A program made the position numbers and the translations under genes. From CAZOWM01 sp964583615 (GTDB taxonomy: Bacteria > Spirochaetota > B62-G9 > DRHN01), in contig CAZOWM010000001.1 in NCBI GenBank assembly GCA_964583615.1, positions 75,394 to 139,393 of the forward strand: a stretch of 64,000 nt of DNA. The letters are read 5' to 3'. Below, piece after piece: positions 1 through 8,503 of the stretch. The notes beneath the pieces are model-generated. The model did not search any database and was not told the DNA's origin. It was given only the letters and a program-made list of their open reading frames with translations. The stretch's first letter is position 1; the number at the start of each line of letters is the position of its first letter.

Positions 1-135
1 GCTTGCCAATTCAGCAACAGGAAGCACATACACTCCTTCTTTTATGTTCACTTTGACATCAGAAAATGCGAAATTATATAATCCTGCGATACAGGCAATA
101 CAAAAAATTATATAAAATGTTTTTATCTTTCTCAT
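1..135 (-). CDS. N-terminus of a secreted protein (runs off the left edge)
   Basis: An open frame of 45 codons begins with ATG at 135 and continues past the window edge. A GGGGGA ribosome-binding site lies a few bases upstream. The first 25 residues form a clear signal peptide: a basic start (MRKIK), a hydrophobic core, then a small-residue end (FAFS). The mature part visible is only about 20 residues and gives no family. It starts 24 bases after the stop of the upstream permease on the same strand, so it is probably the last or a late gene of the CUT1 sugar operon. The product is probably periplasmic or surface-exposed. Its function is unknown. Confidence 0.6.
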   Translation of the reverse strand, partial: MRKIKTFYIIFCIACIAGLYNFAFSDVKVNIKEGVYVLPVAELAS

Positions 136-159
136 CTTATTCCCCCGTCACTAATACTA

Positions 160-1002
160 TTATCCTTTTACTGCTCCTGCGGTAAATCCTTTGATGAAAT
201 ATTTCGACACTGGTAAAAAAAGTATGAATACGGGTATCATTATTAAAATAGATCCAGCCAGCAACGGACCCCACTCGATATATTGCTCAGCGGTAAATGT
301 GGCCAAACCTAAAGCAGCAGTTTTCTTTATGTTCTCGCTGATCATTACAAGCGCAAACATATATTCACCCCATGCAGTGATAAAAGAGTAGGCGCCCACC
401 GTTATTATACCCGGGGAAGCGAGCGGCAAAACTATTCTTAGAAAAGTTTTAATGCCACTTGCTCCATCGATTTGTGCTGATTCCTCTAATTCCTTCGGTA
501 TTGTTTCGAAAAATGATACAAGAAGCCAGGTGCAAAAAGGGGCGACAAGAGCTGTATAAACAACAATCAATCCTATAAAGCTGTTCCATAGTCCCAATAG
601 CGTAAACATCTTATAAATCGGGATCAACAAAATGATTGTGGGAAACACGTATATAAAAAGCATTAATCTCGACACGATTCCGCGCTTCATCCTCCTGTTG
701 CGTGAGATACCGTATGCACTCATGGAAGACACTGCAATGGACAGGAGTGCCGTAAGTGAAGAAACAATCACCGTATTGGACAAAATTCGTGGGAAGTTTC
801 GAACAGGAGTGCGGGCAATGATCAGTGTTTTATAATTGCGGATTGTGGGGTTCTTGGGAAAAAATTTTGCCCTGCTCATGATTTCCTTTAACGGTTTAAA
901 TGAAGACACAAATATGTAAAAAAACGGCCATAATATCAAAATAAGGACAATTGCGATGGTTATTATGGTGAAAAGCTTTTTTATTTCTCTAGAAACATAC
1001 AT
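160..1002 (-). CDS. Sugar ABC transporter permease, MalG-type (CUT1)
   Basis: Inner-membrane permease of a CUT1 carbohydrate importer, 280 residues, the usual length. The first membrane helix is at about residues 10-32, followed by a periplasmic loop and five more helices. The EAA loop that contacts the ATPase is at about residues 172-192 (core EESAQIDGAS). The C-terminus KGFTAGAVKG is typical of MalG-like subunits. It works with the MalF-like permease at 2141-3004 and the binding protein at 3067-4425. No ATPase is encoded in the visible part of the operon, so a shared MsmK-type ATPase encoded elsewhere, or one beyond the window edge, is likely. The substrate cannot be read from the sequence. 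Confidence 0.93.
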   Translation of the reverse strand: MYVSREIKKLFTIITIAIVLILILWPFFYIFVSSFKPLKEIMSRAKFFPKNPTIRNYKTLIIARTPVRNFPRILSNTVIVSSLTALLSIAVSSMSAYGISRNRRMKRGIVSRLMLFIYVFPTIILLIPIYKMFTLLGLWNSFIGLIVVYTALVAPFCTWLLVSFFETIPKELEESAQIDGASGIKTFLRIVLPLASPGIITVGAYSFITAWGEYMFALVMISENIKKTAALGLATFTAEQYIEWGPLLAGSILIMIPVFILFLPVSKYFIKGFTAGAVKG

Positions 1003-1017
1003 CGCTTTTTAAACCTT

Positions 1018-2130
1018 TCATCTGTATTCCCCCTCTTCCTTTGAAAATCTGTAGAGTGCTACAATATTCTCTGGAGGGGTATCGGGTTGGATATTATGAG
1101 CAGGCGCCAGAACATAGCCGCCTCCCCTGCCCAAGACGCGTATTCTCGTATTCACTTCCTTTCGTATGGCGCTGACAGAACTTATCAACGCCTTTTGAAT
1201 ATCGACACCTCCCCAAAAACACAGCTTTTCCCCGTATCTGCTTTTGAGGAGTTGGTGTTCCATTCCGCGTGCTGCCGGCTGAACAGGATGGAGAATTTCT
1301 ACTCCAGCGTCCATCAAATCAGGAATCAGAGGTTCTACGGCGCCGCAGGAATGGAGAAAAATTTTTGCGCTCGTATATTGCTTGATGCTTGAAAACAATC
1401 TTTTGTAACGGGGTTTAATAATCTCTCGAAAGAGCATGGGTGAAAGAAGGGGCGAATATTGCGTACCGAAATCGTCACCAAACATTATCACCTGAATATA
1501 ATCCCCGATTTCTTCAAGAAATCGTCTGAAGAATTGCATCTGGTATTCCAGCAGTATATCGAGAAGCCGTCCAGCAAACGTTTTATTGTCTAAAAGATCG
1601 ATTAAAAAATTTTCCATGCCCCGTAAATACCACGCAGGCTCAAAGAGCGCGGGCACCAACGGGTCACCAACAAGAGCAAAGTCTGTTTCGTGATACAATC
1701 TCTTTGCCTGTTCTCTCAATCCCTTGTAATATTCATATTTCAGTGGATTCGGCCAGTCAAATCTTTCAAGCTCGCGTACAGTTCCCTCTTTGAGTGGATG
1801 ATCAACCATATCATAGTAGTACCCATTTGAACTTAACCTTCTTCGTACACCCCACTCATCCACATACTCCGCTTCTAAATCGTCGTCCTTCGGAAAACAC
1901 GGCCGTATGTATCGTGTGTCTATTCCCAGTAGAGCAAGGACCTCTTCAGGAATTTCCGCCAGCTGAAGGGGTTTTACAATCACATGAAGCTCTTCTTCAA
2001 AATCAAGATTGTGTAAAAGTCCACGCAGAGCTGCCCGGGTTATTCCCGTGATACTGCTTCCCAGATCACAGGGGACACGATCCGGAACATCCTTTTCAAT
2101 TACGCACTGTACCCTCTCCCTACTCGTCAT
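1018..2130 (-). CDS. Uroporphyrinogen-decarboxylase-superfamily protein in a sugar operon
   Basis: A 370-residue protein of the UroD/MtaA TIM-barrel superfamily. It sits between two sugar-permease genes, 11 and 15 bases from its neighbours, so it is co-transcribed with them. It carries the His-x-Cys pair of zinc-dependent corrinoid methyltransferases (HSC, His260 and Cys262). Where MtaA-type enzymes have a third ligand Cys in a PGCG motif, this protein has APAH (His345) followed by NIQPDTPPENI. Haem synthesis is therefore unlikely. A methyl- or one-carbon-transfer step on an imported, perhaps O-methylated, sugar is possible but is inference. A distant relative is encoded at 12895-13956, also with sugar-transport genes. 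Confidence 0.8.
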   Translation of the reverse strand: MTSRERVQCVIEKDVPDRVPCDLGSSITGITRAALRGLLHNLDFEEELHVIVKPLQLAEIPEEVLALLGIDTRYIRPCFPKDDDLEAEYVDEWGVRRRLSSNGYYYDMVDHPLKEGTVRELERFDWPNPLKYEYYKGLREQAKRLYHETDFALVGDPLVPALFEPAWYLRGMENFLIDLLDNKTFAGRLLDILLEYQMQFFRRFLEEIGDYIQVIMFGDDFGTQYSPLLSPMLFREIIKPRYKRLFSSIKQYTSAKIFLHSCGAVEPLIPDLMDAGVEILHPVQPAARGMEHQLLKSRYGEKLCFWGGVDIQKALISSVSAIRKEVNTRIRVLGRGGGYVLAPAHNIQPDTPPENIVALYRFSKEEGEYR

Positions 2131-2140
2131 ATACGGCCTT

Positions 2141-3004
2141 TTATTCTTTAGGTGTTAGATACTTAAAATAAAATATTCCAATTACCACTAATAAGATTGC
2201 AACAGTCACCGACATGGCTGAAGCTTCTCCCAGCCTGAATGTTTTAAATGCGGTACGGTAAATTAATACCGGCAATGTCTGGGTTATTGAGCCTGGACCT
2301 CCCTGAGTGGTAAGCCAGATGAGATCGAACGTGTTGAAATTCCAGGAGAATGCAAGAAATCCGACAAACCAGATCATGGAACCGACGAGTGGCAGCGTAA
2401 TATACCGAAATTTTTGAAACCCGCTGGCCCCATCCACAGCTGCAGCTTCATACGTCGCATCTGGAATCGTCTGCAATGCAGCTAAAATCATCAGGGTGCC
2501 AAAAGGTAAAAACTTCCACGAATTCAGCAGGATAAGAGTTGGCATAGCAGTCAAATGATGCCCTAAAAAGTGAATCTGTTTTTTCAGAATATTCACAGAT
2601 TCCAGCATCTCATTGATTATCCCTATCTTTGGCAGTAACATCCACCGCATACACACTGCAATGGTCACAGCCGGTACGATCCAGGGAATCATAATTATCG
2701 CCCTGGCAAAATTTATACCCCTTATCTTTTTGTTTATCAGTATTGCGATGAACAACGGGATACTGAGCTGTACGAACAGGTTGCCGAAGGTCCAGTAAAA
2801 ACTATTCGTCAAAGCCTGCCAGTATGTCTTATTGTAAATAATGTCTTTGAAGTTTTTCAGTCCAACATATCGAGCTTCAGATGCGCCAAAAGAGACATTG
2901 AAAAGACCGAGAATAAACGTTCTTATAAAGGGGTACGCGAAGATAGCAATAATCAACAGAAGGATCGGTATCATCAACAGGTAACTTATCCGTTCCTTAT
3001 TCAA
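2141..3004 (-). CDS. Sugar ABC transporter permease, MalF-type (CUT1)
   Basis: Inner-membrane permease partner of the MalG-like subunit at 160-1002, 287 residues with six predicted helices. The EAA loop lies at about residues 185-205 (YEAAAVDGASGFQKF). The segment TTQGGPGSITQTLPVLIY after it is characteristic of MalF/UgpA-like subunits. Translation probably starts at TTG 3004, since GAGGG stands 5-6 bases upstream and no ATG fits. It follows the binding-protein gene after a 62-base spacer holding a strong stem-loop, an arrangement that usually leaves the binding protein in excess over the permeases. Confidence 0.92.
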   Translation of the reverse strand: MNKERISYLLMIPILLLIIAIFAYPFIRTFILGLFNVSFGASEARYVGLKNFKDIIYNKTYWQALTNSFYWTFGNLFVQLSIPLFIAILINKKIRGINFARAIIMIPWIVPAVTIAVCMRWMLLPKIGIINEMLESVNILKKQIHFLGHHLTAMPTLILLNSWKFLPFGTLMILAALQTIPDATYEAAAVDGASGFQKFRYITLPLVGSMIWFVGFLAFSWNFNTFDLIWLTTQGGPGSITQTLPVLIYRTAFKTFRLGEASAMSVTVAILLVVIGIFYFKYLTPKE

Positions 3005-3023
3005 GGAGACCCTCTGAATTAAT

Positions 3024-3053
3024 TCACTGGCGGGTTATACAACCCGCCGGTGA
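3024..3053 (-). other. Intercistronic stem-loop between binding-protein and permease genes
   Basis: GGCGGGTT and AACCCGCC form a perfect 8-bp stem around a 4-base loop. It is extended by TCAC/GTGA across one mismatch. No T-run follows in the direction of transcription, so it is probably not a full terminator. By analogy with malE-malF spacers it likely protects the 3' end of the binding-protein message or attenuates permease expression. Confidence 0.7.
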
Positions 3054-3066
3054 TCTTTTGTAAAAT

Positions 3067-4425
3067 TTACTTTGCAGGAAGTGAATACTTCTCCATTTCG
3101 TTATGACCCCACGCCACTGCATCCTCAACTGACATCTGTCCGCTTACAATCTTGTTCACAACATCCGCAAGCACATCAGCACCGGTAATATCTCCGATAC
3201 CGATGTTTACCCATTTCCCATATTCGAATCCGTACAGAGTAGCATACTCCTGGAGAGATTCAATCGCAATTTTATGAATACTTTCGAATCTCTTCACAAC
3301 AGGGTGGTCCCAGTATTCCGGTGCTTTTGCTGCCGCTTCGGTACATGGGAAAAACCCCCCTGGTTCTTGACCGGATGTCAGAATGGCGTTTACTTCCGGC
3401 TGCATCATGAATCTCACAAAATCCTTTGATGCTTCCAGCTTTGTTTTGTCCTTCAATGTCTGCTTGTAAATGTGTATTTCATTTGGATACGTAATTGTTC
3501 CCCTTTCCTTTCTGCCTTTGAAACGGGGAACATGGGCTGCAGCGTAATCACTGCTGTCAAACTCTTCATGAAATCTCTTCTGTATTGCGGGAAAATATGG
3601 AGACATCGCAAGAGTGTCTGCAGCAAAGTTCAACTCGATCTCTCCCCAGGACCACGCCTCAGCACCGGGTGGTGCGTATTTTATAAACTCGTTGTACATC
3701 CTCAGAGCTTTAATGGTTTGGGGATTGTTGAAAATGACGTTTCCATCCTCATCAAAAAACCTGGCGCCCGCACTTGCGAGAAATACATATGCCTGTTCAT
3801 CGGTCATCAAGTTTTTCGCGCCTCCGATCCCAAAACCATACACCTCCTCATCGGAATTTTCAGTTATCTTCTTTGCAAGTTTGAGTGTTTCTTCCCATGT
3901 GTCAGGCGGTTCTGATACTCCTCCATATTCCTCGAGAAAGCTGGGTCTGTATGTCATCAACATGATCATCGTCATTATAGGAAGACCCCAGTATTCCCCT
4001 TCATGAAAATACATGTTTTTCTGGTTTGGAAAGATTTTATATTTTGCGTCTATTTCATTCACCAGATCTGTCACAGGAGTGAGTGCCCCGGCCTTGTACA
4101 TGGTAAGCGTCAAGTCGGGTATTGCAAATTGAAACTCAGGAAGAGTCCCTGCCTCTAAAGCCGAAAGTGATTTTACCCAGGCATCCCCCCACATCACTAT
4201 TTCCTGGGTAACTTTGATATTCGGATTCTGATCTTGAAAAAGATCAATCACCTTCTGGAAGGCGGCAACTCTGTGTGCAGGAGCTTCGTGATGCCAGAAT
4301 GTAATTTCAACAGGCCCCTTTTCAGCCTCAGCTGCTTCTTCTTTTTTCCCCTCTGCCATCAGCATTCCGGCAGAAAGTGCAAAAACCAGGATGATTGTTG
4401 AAACAAATAATAGTTTCTTCAACAT
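3067..4425 (-). CDS. Extracellular sugar-binding protein (CUT1, SBP family 1)
   Basis: Periplasmic solute-binding protein of a CUT1 importer, 452 residues from ATG 4425, which has a strong AGGAGGAAG site upstream. An in-frame extension to 4491 would put a basic tail ahead of the signal peptide and is rejected. The signal peptide covers residues 1-24, ending LMAEG. It is followed by the Lys/Glu-rich linker GKKEEAAEAEKG seen in spirochaete binding proteins. The mature protein opens with VEITFWHHE, typical of MalE-like proteins. It is the second gene of the operon, after the SIS-domain gene. Confidence 0.93.
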   Translation of the reverse strand: MLKKLLFVSTIILVFALSAGMLMAEGKKEEAAEAEKGPVEITFWHHEAPAHRVAAFQKVIDLFQDQNPNIKVTQEIVMWGDAWVKSLSALEAGTLPEFQFAIPDLTLTMYKAGALTPVTDLVNEIDAKYKIFPNQKNMYFHEGEYWGLPIMTMIMLMTYRPSFLEEYGGVSEPPDTWEETLKLAKKITENSDEEVYGFGIGGAKNLMTDEQAYVFLASAGARFFDEDGNVIFNNPQTIKALRMYNEFIKYAPPGAEAWSWGEIELNFAADTLAMSPYFPAIQKRFHEEFDSSDYAAAHVPRFKGRKERGTITYPNEIHIYKQTLKDKTKLEASKDFVRFMMQPEVNAILTSGQEPGGFFPCTEAAAKAPEYWDHPVVKRFESIHKIAIESLQEYATLYGFEYGKWVNIGIGDITGADVLADVVNKIVSGQMSVEDAVAWGHNEMEKYSLPAK

Positions 4426-4487
4426 CTTCTTCCTCCTCTGTGTGATTTTTTTATATTTAAGCAAACAACTTGCATGTTTCCCTCGTA

Positions 4488-5243
4488 TCAAAGAAGTTTT
4501 ATCCTGTGATAATATTTATCGATCAGTTTTTCATTCGCCTCATCACCGCCGACACGATTCGCACTCATATATACAGGCGGTTCAAATCCTTTGCTCACCA
4601 TGTATTTGACCGCTTCTATCTCCATTCTCCTGACAATAAAGGCGTCAGTCACTCCGGATATAGGAGCGAATGGTCGATCAAATCCATCAATTTCGATCAC
4701 ACTATCACCAATCGGGTTGTAATCATCAATAAAAAGATCAACAATATCCATTAGATTTTTTTTACTCGGATGCCGCGTAAAGTGATCTTTGGGGATCCCT
4801 TTCATCCAATCAGAACCAGCGACGCCGATCGTGTATGCCTCTCTTTTTTTACATTCAAGTGCAGCATCGATAGTCGCAGCATTTACCCCTATATTGTTGA
4901 AAATAATAGCTACATCTCCTTTTGCGACTCTGTAATAGTCGATGACCCTGTTCATGTAATCAGGCGTCCTTTCAATCCTCATTCCATGAGTTGCCCCAAC
5001 AGCTCCATAGAGAGCGCCGATAGCAGGGATAAAGTTTACCGCAGCAAGACCGCCCGCGCGATAGAACAGGTCATATGCAGGAAGATGAGTGTGTCCTCCG
5101 GTACCGATTGCATGCACCAATTTATCAGCAATGATTGCATCCCCCATTGCTTTTCCCGCTTTTTTAAAATTATCCGCTTGTCCCTTTTCAATCTTTTCCA
5201 GATATTCGATGCACAGCTCATAAAATGTTTTCTTTGTGGCCAT
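4488..5243 (-). CDS. SIS-domain sugar isomerase-like protein
   Basis: A 251-residue cytoplasmic protein of the SIS fold, which binds phosphosugars. The ligand-binding loop is near residue 47 (IGTGGHTHLP), and a second SIS-like half follows from about residue 110 (VAIIFNNIGVNAATIDAA). It resembles the UPF0309/sugar-isomerase-domain group rather than GlmS or GutQ. It is the first gene of the CUT1 operon, downstream of a good promoter at 5413-5440. It probably acts on the imported sugar after phosphorylation, as an isomerase, deaminase or etherase-like enzyme. The actual reaction cannot be told from the sequence. Confidence 0.75.
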   Translation of the reverse strand: MATKKTFYELCIEYLEKIEKGQADNFKKAGKAMGDAIIADKLVHAIGTGGHTHLPAYDLFYRAGGLAAVNFIPAIGALYGAVGATHGMRIERTPDYMNRVIDYYRVAKGDVAIIFNNIGVNAATIDAALECKKREAYTIGVAGSDWMKGIPKDHFTRHPSKKNLMDIVDLFIDDYNPIGDSVIEIDGFDRPFAPISGVTDAFIVRRMEIEAVKYMVSKGFEPPVYMSANRVGGDEANEKLIDKYYHRIKLL

Positions 5244-5412
5244 AAAAGCTCCCTCCTCTTATGTTATGTTGGGTTTTACTCTGAATGCTTTCATTGTTTT
5301 TACAGGTGACGAAATACTATAGAAAAATTAATTTGCTCTTTGAGATTTGATCCGCTTTTTAATTATGTTTGGACGATTTCATCATAAATCTTTGTTCTTT
5401 AATTTCATTACC

Positions 5413-5440
5413 ATTTTACAAGGAATGCAGAATTTGTCAA
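5413..5440 (-). promoter_or_regulatory. Sigma70-type promoter of the CUT1 sugar operon
   Basis: On the minus strand a consensus TTGACA (5440-5435) stands 16 bases from TAAAAT (5418-5413, five of six matches). It leaves a leader of about 160 bases before the SIS gene. I saw no clear operator palindrome in that leader. Confidence 0.65.
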
Positions 5441-5522
5441 GTTCTCATCACTTTCACCCGGTTACTTAACATGAAAATAATTATTGCCTTCTGTATTGAA
5501 TTTAATTGAAGGAGTGGTTACC

Positions 5523-6284
5523 ATGAGTCTCAAAGAAAAAGTTGCGGTTATTACAGGAGCAGGAAGTGGGATTGGGGAAGCAACCGCCGTTCTATTCGCG
5601 AAACAAGGAGCAAAGGTAGTTGCAAGCGGAATACGTATAGAAGACATAGAGGAAACGGTGAAAACAATCAAGAGGTCCGGCGGAGATGCAATGTACGTCC
5701 AAACAGATGTATCGATCTCAAAACAGGTGAAAACGATGATTGAAAAAACAACTGAGAACTACGGAAAGATTGATATTCTATTCAATTGTGCAGGAGTAGG
5801 GTATTCATCAAAATACTGTATGGGGTCAGTTGTTGATACTCCTGAAGAGGACTGGGATTCTGTTCTTGCCATAAATTTAAAAAGTGTCTTTTTAACATGT
5901 AAATACACCATTCCACACATGATAAAAAATGGCGGCGGTGCTGTTATCAATTGCTCCTCCATGCACAGTGTTGTTGGTTGCGGCGCTGATGCGTATTCTG
6001 CATCCAAAGGAGGAATCAATGCGGTCACACGTGCGTTGGCGGTCGATAATGCGAAATATAATATCCGGGTAAATGCTGTTTCTCCAGGCCCTACCGAAAC
6101 ACCGATGATCGCTGATGCCTTGAAGAGTAAAGAAATGAAAAACCATTTGTTGAATACTGTTCCTCTTAAGAGGATCGCGAAGCCTGAAGATATCGCGTAT
6201 GCTGTTTTATTCCTTGCTTCTGATGAAGCTTCGTTTATAACCGGACACAATTTAGTTGTGGATGGCGGATTAACGATCAGTTAG
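5523..6284 (+). CDS. SDR-family NAD(P)-dependent oxidoreductase
   Basis: Short-chain dehydrogenase/reductase, 253 residues from ATG 5523. That start has GAAGGAG upstream, and an in-frame start at 5484 lacks a site. The nucleotide-binding motif TGAGSGIG is at about residues 12-19. The NCAG motif follows near residue 89. The catalytic site is the Ser of NCSS with YSASK near residue 157. A PGPTETPM loop and a C-terminal GHNLVVDGG segment complete the classical fold. It is divergent from the CUT1 operon and probably oxidises or reduces a sugar, polyol or sugar acid. The substrate is unknown. Confidence 0.9.
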   Translation: MSLKEKVAVITGAGSGIGEATAVLFAKQGAKVVASGIRIEDIEETVKTIKRSGGDAMYVQTDVSISKQVKTMIEKTTENYGKIDILFNCAGVGYSSKYCMGSVVDTPEEDWDSVLAINLKSVFLTCKYTIPHMIKNGGGAVINCSSMHSVVGCGADAYSASKGGINAVTRALAVDNAKYNIRVNAVSPGPTETPMIADALKSKEMKNHLLNTVPLKRIAKPEDIAYAVLFLASDEASFITGHNLVVDGGLTIS

Positions 6285-6392
6285 GCCAATTCTGCAGTCC
6301 GAACTTTATTGATAGAATCCTTCCATCCTTCATATCTCTCATGCTTGCGGACTAAACCCAACATGGTACAGGATTGTCAAGATTTTCCTTGA

Positions 6393-6398
6393 TATAAT
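6393..6398 (+). promoter_or_regulatory. Possible -10 element ahead of the permease/binding-protein pair
   Basis: A perfect TATAAT preceded by TTGA lies 60 bases upstream of the permease gene. No good -35 hexamer sits at 16-18 bases; TTGTCA is only 13 bases away. Extended -10 recognition is possible. Weak support. Confidence 0.3.
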
Positions 6399-6457
6399 TT
6401 TGAGGAAGAGTATGATGAGACAACGGGACAATCGTCATTTGGGCTGCGGTGCTCTGA

Positions 6458-7432
6458 ATGGAGAAACCGGACACGATGCCGAAAAAAAACAGCATAGCTT
6501 CACGAATAAAGCATGAGTTCCAGCCACTGCTGGGGTTGCTGGCCATCTATGTAATCTTTTCGATACTGTCGCCTACCTTCAGGACTCTGGACACATTTAA
6601 AACCATCCTGACACAGGCGGTAATTCTCGGCACGCTCGCCACAGGTTCTACGATCGTGCTCATTTCCGGCGGACTGGATCTTTCGATAGGCTCTCTATTC
6701 GGCCTGATCGCGGTGTGTACCGGACGGATGTACCTCTTCGGTGTTCCAACACTGCTGGTCGTCATCCTCAGTCTTGCGGTCGGCGCTGCGTGCGGTGCAT
6801 TGAACGGGGCAATCATTGTCGGGACCGAAATCCCGGCTTTTATCGGCACCCTGGGGATGATGAAGGCATACCGTGGGCTTGCCGAACTCCTGGGAGCGAA
6901 CATGGACATGTCGCAGTTTCCGGAAGCCTTCCAGATGATCGGCCGCGGATATCTGATCCCCATCAGCATCATGATGGCAACTTTCCTGCTGGTGTACGTC
7001 ATTCTCTCCCGCACCAAGCTCGGTTTCAACTGTTATGCAATCGGCGGAAGCAACGAAATGGCACGGCGGGCAGGTGTACCGGTGAAGAAGTACTATCTCG
7101 TCTATTACACGGTCGGAGGCCTGTGCGCCGCGGTATCGGCGATCATTCTCGCCTCAAGGCTGAATTTTACAAATTCGTCATGGGGTGTCGGTTTGGAGCT
7201 CAATGCCATAGGCGCGGTAATTATCGGCGGCACAAGCCTGACCGGTGGCGTCGGTGGTATCGGCCGTACGGTGATCGGTGTGTTGATTGTGACTACCCTG
7301 AACGCGGGATTGAGCCACCTCGGCGTAAGCTCCTCGTGGCAGCGCATCTCCATCGGAGCGGTTATCATCTTTGCAGTATGGCTCGACATCATGCAGCGCA
7401 GAAGGGAAGCAAGTGGGAATACTGTTCTTTGA
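6458..7432 (+). CDS. Sugar ABC transporter permease, RbsC-type (CUT2)
   Basis: Inner-membrane permease of the BPD_transp_2 family, 324 residues with about nine or ten hydrophobic segments. Typical family stretches are STIVLISGGLDLSIGS near residue 65 and IGGTSLTGGVGGIGRT near residue 270. The start is ATG 6458 or, six codons later, ATG 6476. Neither has an ideal ribosome-binding site. It precedes a binding-protein gene by 32 bases. No ATPase follows; the nearest is the convergent gene at 8504-9277. This gene and the next are visibly richer in G+C than their neighbours, suggesting separate acquisition. Confidence 0.9.
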   Translation: MEKPDTMPKKNSIASRIKHEFQPLLGLLAIYVIFSILSPTFRTLDTFKTILTQAVILGTLATGSTIVLISGGLDLSIGSLFGLIAVCTGRMYLFGVPTLLVVILSLAVGAACGALNGAIIVGTEIPAFIGTLGMMKAYRGLAELLGANMDMSQFPEAFQMIGRGYLIPISIMMATFLLVYVILSRTKLGFNCYAIGGSNEMARRAGVPVKKYYLVYYTVGGLCAAVSAIILASRLNFTNSSWGVGLELNAIGAVIIGGTSLTGGVGGIGRTVIGVLIVTTLNAGLSHLGVSSSWQRISIGAVIIFAVWLDIMQRRREASGNTVL

Positions 7433-7464
7433 ATAGAATTAATAAAATAGATAAGGAGGAAACC

Positions 7465-8418
7465 ATGAAAAGAATGTACAAACGGGCCGCACTCATCCTG
7501 CTCGTGCTTCTGTGTATCACCGGCCTGGCTTTTGCAAGCAGCGGCAAGGGGCAAAAAGAGGCAGCCGAAGAAGAAGAGATCGTGATCGCGTACTCCGGTT
7601 TTCCCGGCGGGCTCACACCCTTCTGGGCACAGATGGCCCAGTATGTCAAGGAAGAGGCGGATGCCCAAGGGGTAAAGCTCCTCGACATGTCTCCAACCCA
7701 GGCTGACGCAGCCATGCAGAAGGACTCCGTTGACAACGCCATCAACCGGGGTGTCGACGGCATCATCATCGGCGCAGTAGACAACAGGGCCTTCGGTGAG
7801 TCGCTGGACAACGCTGCAGCAAAGGGTATTGTATGCGTGGCGGTGGACACTGCTATCGATCACCCCCACATCAGCGCCCTGGCCCAGACCGACAACCTGT
7901 CTTCTGCCCGTCTGCTTGGGCAGTATATCGTGGACCATACCCCCAAAAAGGGAAAAGCCCTGATCCTCGGAGGAACCCTCGGCCACCAGACCGGAGACGC
8001 CCGAAGGGATGGGGTGAAACAGGTCCTGGAAGCAAACGCATTCGAGGTCATCTTCAGGGCCTGCAACTGGGACGACAGATTGGCCTATGAGACCGCCATC
8101 AATGAGCTCGGCGCTCACCCCGACATCGTGGTCGTATTCGGGGCCTGGGACCCCGGCGCTCTTGCAGGTCTCGCTGCGGTGAAGGAGAAGGGGCTTCTTG
8201 ACCACATAAAGGTGTACGGCTTCGACGGGCTTCCCCCTGCAATCAAGTCTATTCAGGACGGTGAGCTCACCGCCACTGTAAAGCAGGACAACAAACAGAT
8301 GGCTCAGGTCGTCGTACGGAGTCTGGTAGCACAGATAAAGGGGCAAGAGACCGTGAAAAAGCTCCTGATCGACGGGTTCGTCATCGACAGTTCCAATGCC
8401 GATGAGTATGCAGAATAG
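7465..8418 (+). CDS. Sugar-binding protein, RbsB-like (CUT2)
   Basis: Periplasmic binding protein of the peripla_BP_4 fold, 317 residues. The start is ATG 7465 with AAGGAGGAA just upstream. A long in-frame extension back to 6715 overlaps the permease gene and is an artefact of high G+C. The signal peptide covers residues 1-25 (ending LAFAS), followed by the charged linker GKGQKEAAEEEE. The body starts IVIAYSGFPGG and contains the hinge-type motifs VDGIIIGAVDN and GVDGII of ribose-like binding proteins. The G+C content is high. It probably delivers its ligand to the permease at 6458-7432. Confidence 0.92.
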   Translation: MKRMYKRAALILLVLLCITGLAFASSGKGQKEAAEEEEIVIAYSGFPGGLTPFWAQMAQYVKEEADAQGVKLLDMSPTQADAAMQKDSVDNAINRGVDGIIIGAVDNRAFGESLDNAAAKGIVCVAVDTAIDHPHISALAQTDNLSSARLLGQYIVDHTPKKGKALILGGTLGHQTGDARRDGVKQVLEANAFEVIFRACNWDDRLAYETAINELGAHPDIVVVFGAWDPGALAGLAAVKEKGLLDHIKVYGFDGLPPAIKSIQDGELTATVKQDNKQMAQVVVRSLVAQIKGQETVKKLLIDGFVIDSSNADEYAE

Positions 8419-8446
8419 ACCGAAGGCGAGGGAGCATTCTCAGTTG

Positions 8447-8480
8447 AAAAAGCCCCTGATTTTTCAGGGGCTTTTTGTTT
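8447..8480. terminator. Bidirectional Rho-independent terminator
   Basis: AAAAAGCCCCTGA and TCAGGGGCTTTTT form a perfect 13-bp stem around a 4-base T loop. The arms give a T-run on both strands. It lies between the convergent binding-protein gene (ending 8418) and the ATPase gene (ending 8504), and can serve both. Confidence 0.92.
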
Positions 8481-8503
8481 CCCTAAACGGGCAATTTCGT
8501 CAA

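Noticed and set aside
1018..2130. Haem-pathway uroporphyrinogen decarboxylase
   Set aside because: The His-x-Cys site and sugar-operon context fit the methyltransferase-like branch, and no other haem gene is nearby.
5244..5522. Small gene between the SIS and SDR genes
   Set aside because: Only the minus-strand promoter is supported; no frame has a ribosome-binding site.
6715..7464. Long open frame joined to the front of the binding protein
   Set aside because: It lies in another frame of the permease gene, and the binding protein has a strong ribosome-binding site and signal peptide from 7465. High G+C leaves the frame open by chance.
7105..8346. 413-codon antisense frame over the permease and binding-protein genes
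   Set aside because: No domain or ribosome-binding site. It is an antisense artefact of G+C-rich coding DNA.
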